Part shown: positions 63,346 through 64,000 of the stretch, piece after piece
Layout: the number at the start of each line of letters is the position of its first letter
How positions within the stretch are numbered: the first letter of the stretch is position 1
NCBI GenBank assembly: GCA_024760905.1
Contig: CM045733.1
Location: 65,477,501 to 65,541,500 of the forward strand
Direction of reading: 5' to 3'
Origin: Plotosus lineatus
Taxonomy: Eukaryota; Chordata; Actinopteri; Siluriformes; Plotosidae
DNA: 64,000 nucleotides
Translations under genes and position numbers: made by a program
Notes under the pieces: generated by a model
Databases searched by the model: none
What the model saw: only the letters and a program-made list of their open reading frames with translations
What the model was told of the DNA's origin: nothing

Positions 63346-63346
63346 A

Positions 63347-63486
63347 TCTTGGAGTACCCAGAGGAAGCCCACTCAAGCAGGGGGAGAACATGCAAGTTCC
63401 ACACTGAAACACCGGAGCTGGGAATCAAACCTAGGACCCTTCTTGCTGTGAGATGGACATGCTAACCACTACGCCACTGTGCTGCC
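63347..63486 (-). mobile_element. SINE family S2, head half
   Basis: GAGTACCCAGAGGAAGCCCA to TGCTAACCACTACGCCACTG, B-box complement GGGAATCAAACCTAGGACC. Confidence 0.75.
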
Positions 63487-63504
63487 ATTATAGAAACCTT
63501 TCAT

Positions 63505-63853
63505 TTATTCATTTTCTGAACCGCATAATCTTAATTAGGGTCACGGGGAGGCTGGCACCCATCTCAGCTGACTGTGGACGAGAGCAGAGTACACCCTGGA
63601 CAGCTCGCCAGGCCATCTCAGGACAGAAACACCCTGACGGCTATGCAGCTCCTCTTCATGAAAGTCAGCAAAGGTTCTTTTACATGAGCCTCTTCCCATA
63701 GATAGTAAGAGACATGGCCAACCTTTGATAACCCAGTTAGCTGCACTGGGGTGGGGTGGGGGGGTGGGGGGTACGGTATGGAGAATGGAGCTTGAACCTC
63801 CAACCTTGGGATCAGTGATCCAGCGTCTTTACCACCAGTCCACCGTGACCATT
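63505..63853 (-). mobile_element. SINE family S1, full length
   Basis: A reverse copy from TTCATTTTCTGAACCGCATA to CTTTACCACCAGTCCACCGT. Its C-rich linker reads as a GGGGTGGGGTGGGGGGGTG run on the plus strand. Confidence 0.85.
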
Positions 63854-64000
63854 GTAGAAACCTGTGCAATTCAAATATATATACAGTCTGTGTATATATA
63901 TGTTTTTTTTTAGGAAATGGAAAAGAAAAAATGGCGACAGGAACCCGACTGCACCTTTCACTTTGTATGGCAGTGCTTCCATCGTGAATTGTAAGTTTTA

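Overview
The window is vertebrate nuclear DNA, most likely from a teleost fish. It carries part of one clearly recognisable multi-exon gene on the minus strand with GT-AG introns. It is dense in tRNA-derived SINEs, non-LTR retrotransposon pieces, Tigger/pogo-like and hAT-like DNA transposons and long dinucleotide repeats. One SINE tail motif (around 6610-6650 and 42085-42125) is of a kind familiar from ray-finned fish. The species cannot be named from the sequence alone. There are no operons, CRISPR arrays or rRNA genes, and no functional tRNA gene was seen.

The gene is mid2 (midline 2, TRIM1), a microtubule-associated RING/B-box E3 ubiquitin ligase. Eight consecutive coding exons run right to left: 53666-53761, 48578-48685, 37825-37973, 35023-35150, 34765-34908, 27323-27484, 18884-19091 and 14805-15207. 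All junctions are in phase, all splice sites are canonical, and together they encode 465 residues plus a TGA stop. These residues cover the coiled coil, COS box, fibronectin III domain and PRY-SPRY domain. The large first coding exon (RING and two B-boxes) is absent and should lie beyond position 64000. An extra in-frame 66-bp exon candidate sits at 55164-55229.

Left of mid2 (1-14800): a possible last exon of an unidentified plus-strand gene (918-1205), a 211-bp foldback palindrome (489-699), a decayed RTE-like LINE 3' end (2490-3052), two other LINE pieces (5698-6480), SINEs, MITEs and microsatellites. A putative mid2 3' UTR occupies roughly 13000-14804.

Introns of mid2 (15208-53665): mainly transposon graveyard with several nested insertions: Tigger-like in MITE (17537-18725; 32174-33452), hAT-like in Tigger-like (19318-20385), and hAT, SINE and RTE stacked together (44618-47405, with clean target-site duplications). 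A 1.25-kb CA-rich array lies at 22535-23800. Microsatellites sit against three mid2 splice sites: (CT)n at 27487-27508, (TG)n at 37984-38021 and (CAG)n at 53632-53652.

Right end (53762-64000): the first intron of mid2, with the candidate alternative exon, GA-rich DNA, a Tigger-like copy with a transposase remnant (57101-58009), two 26-bp-period CCAAT minisatellites flanking a 765-bp core (59189-60140), unique sequence, a hAT fragment (62745-63345) and SINEs.
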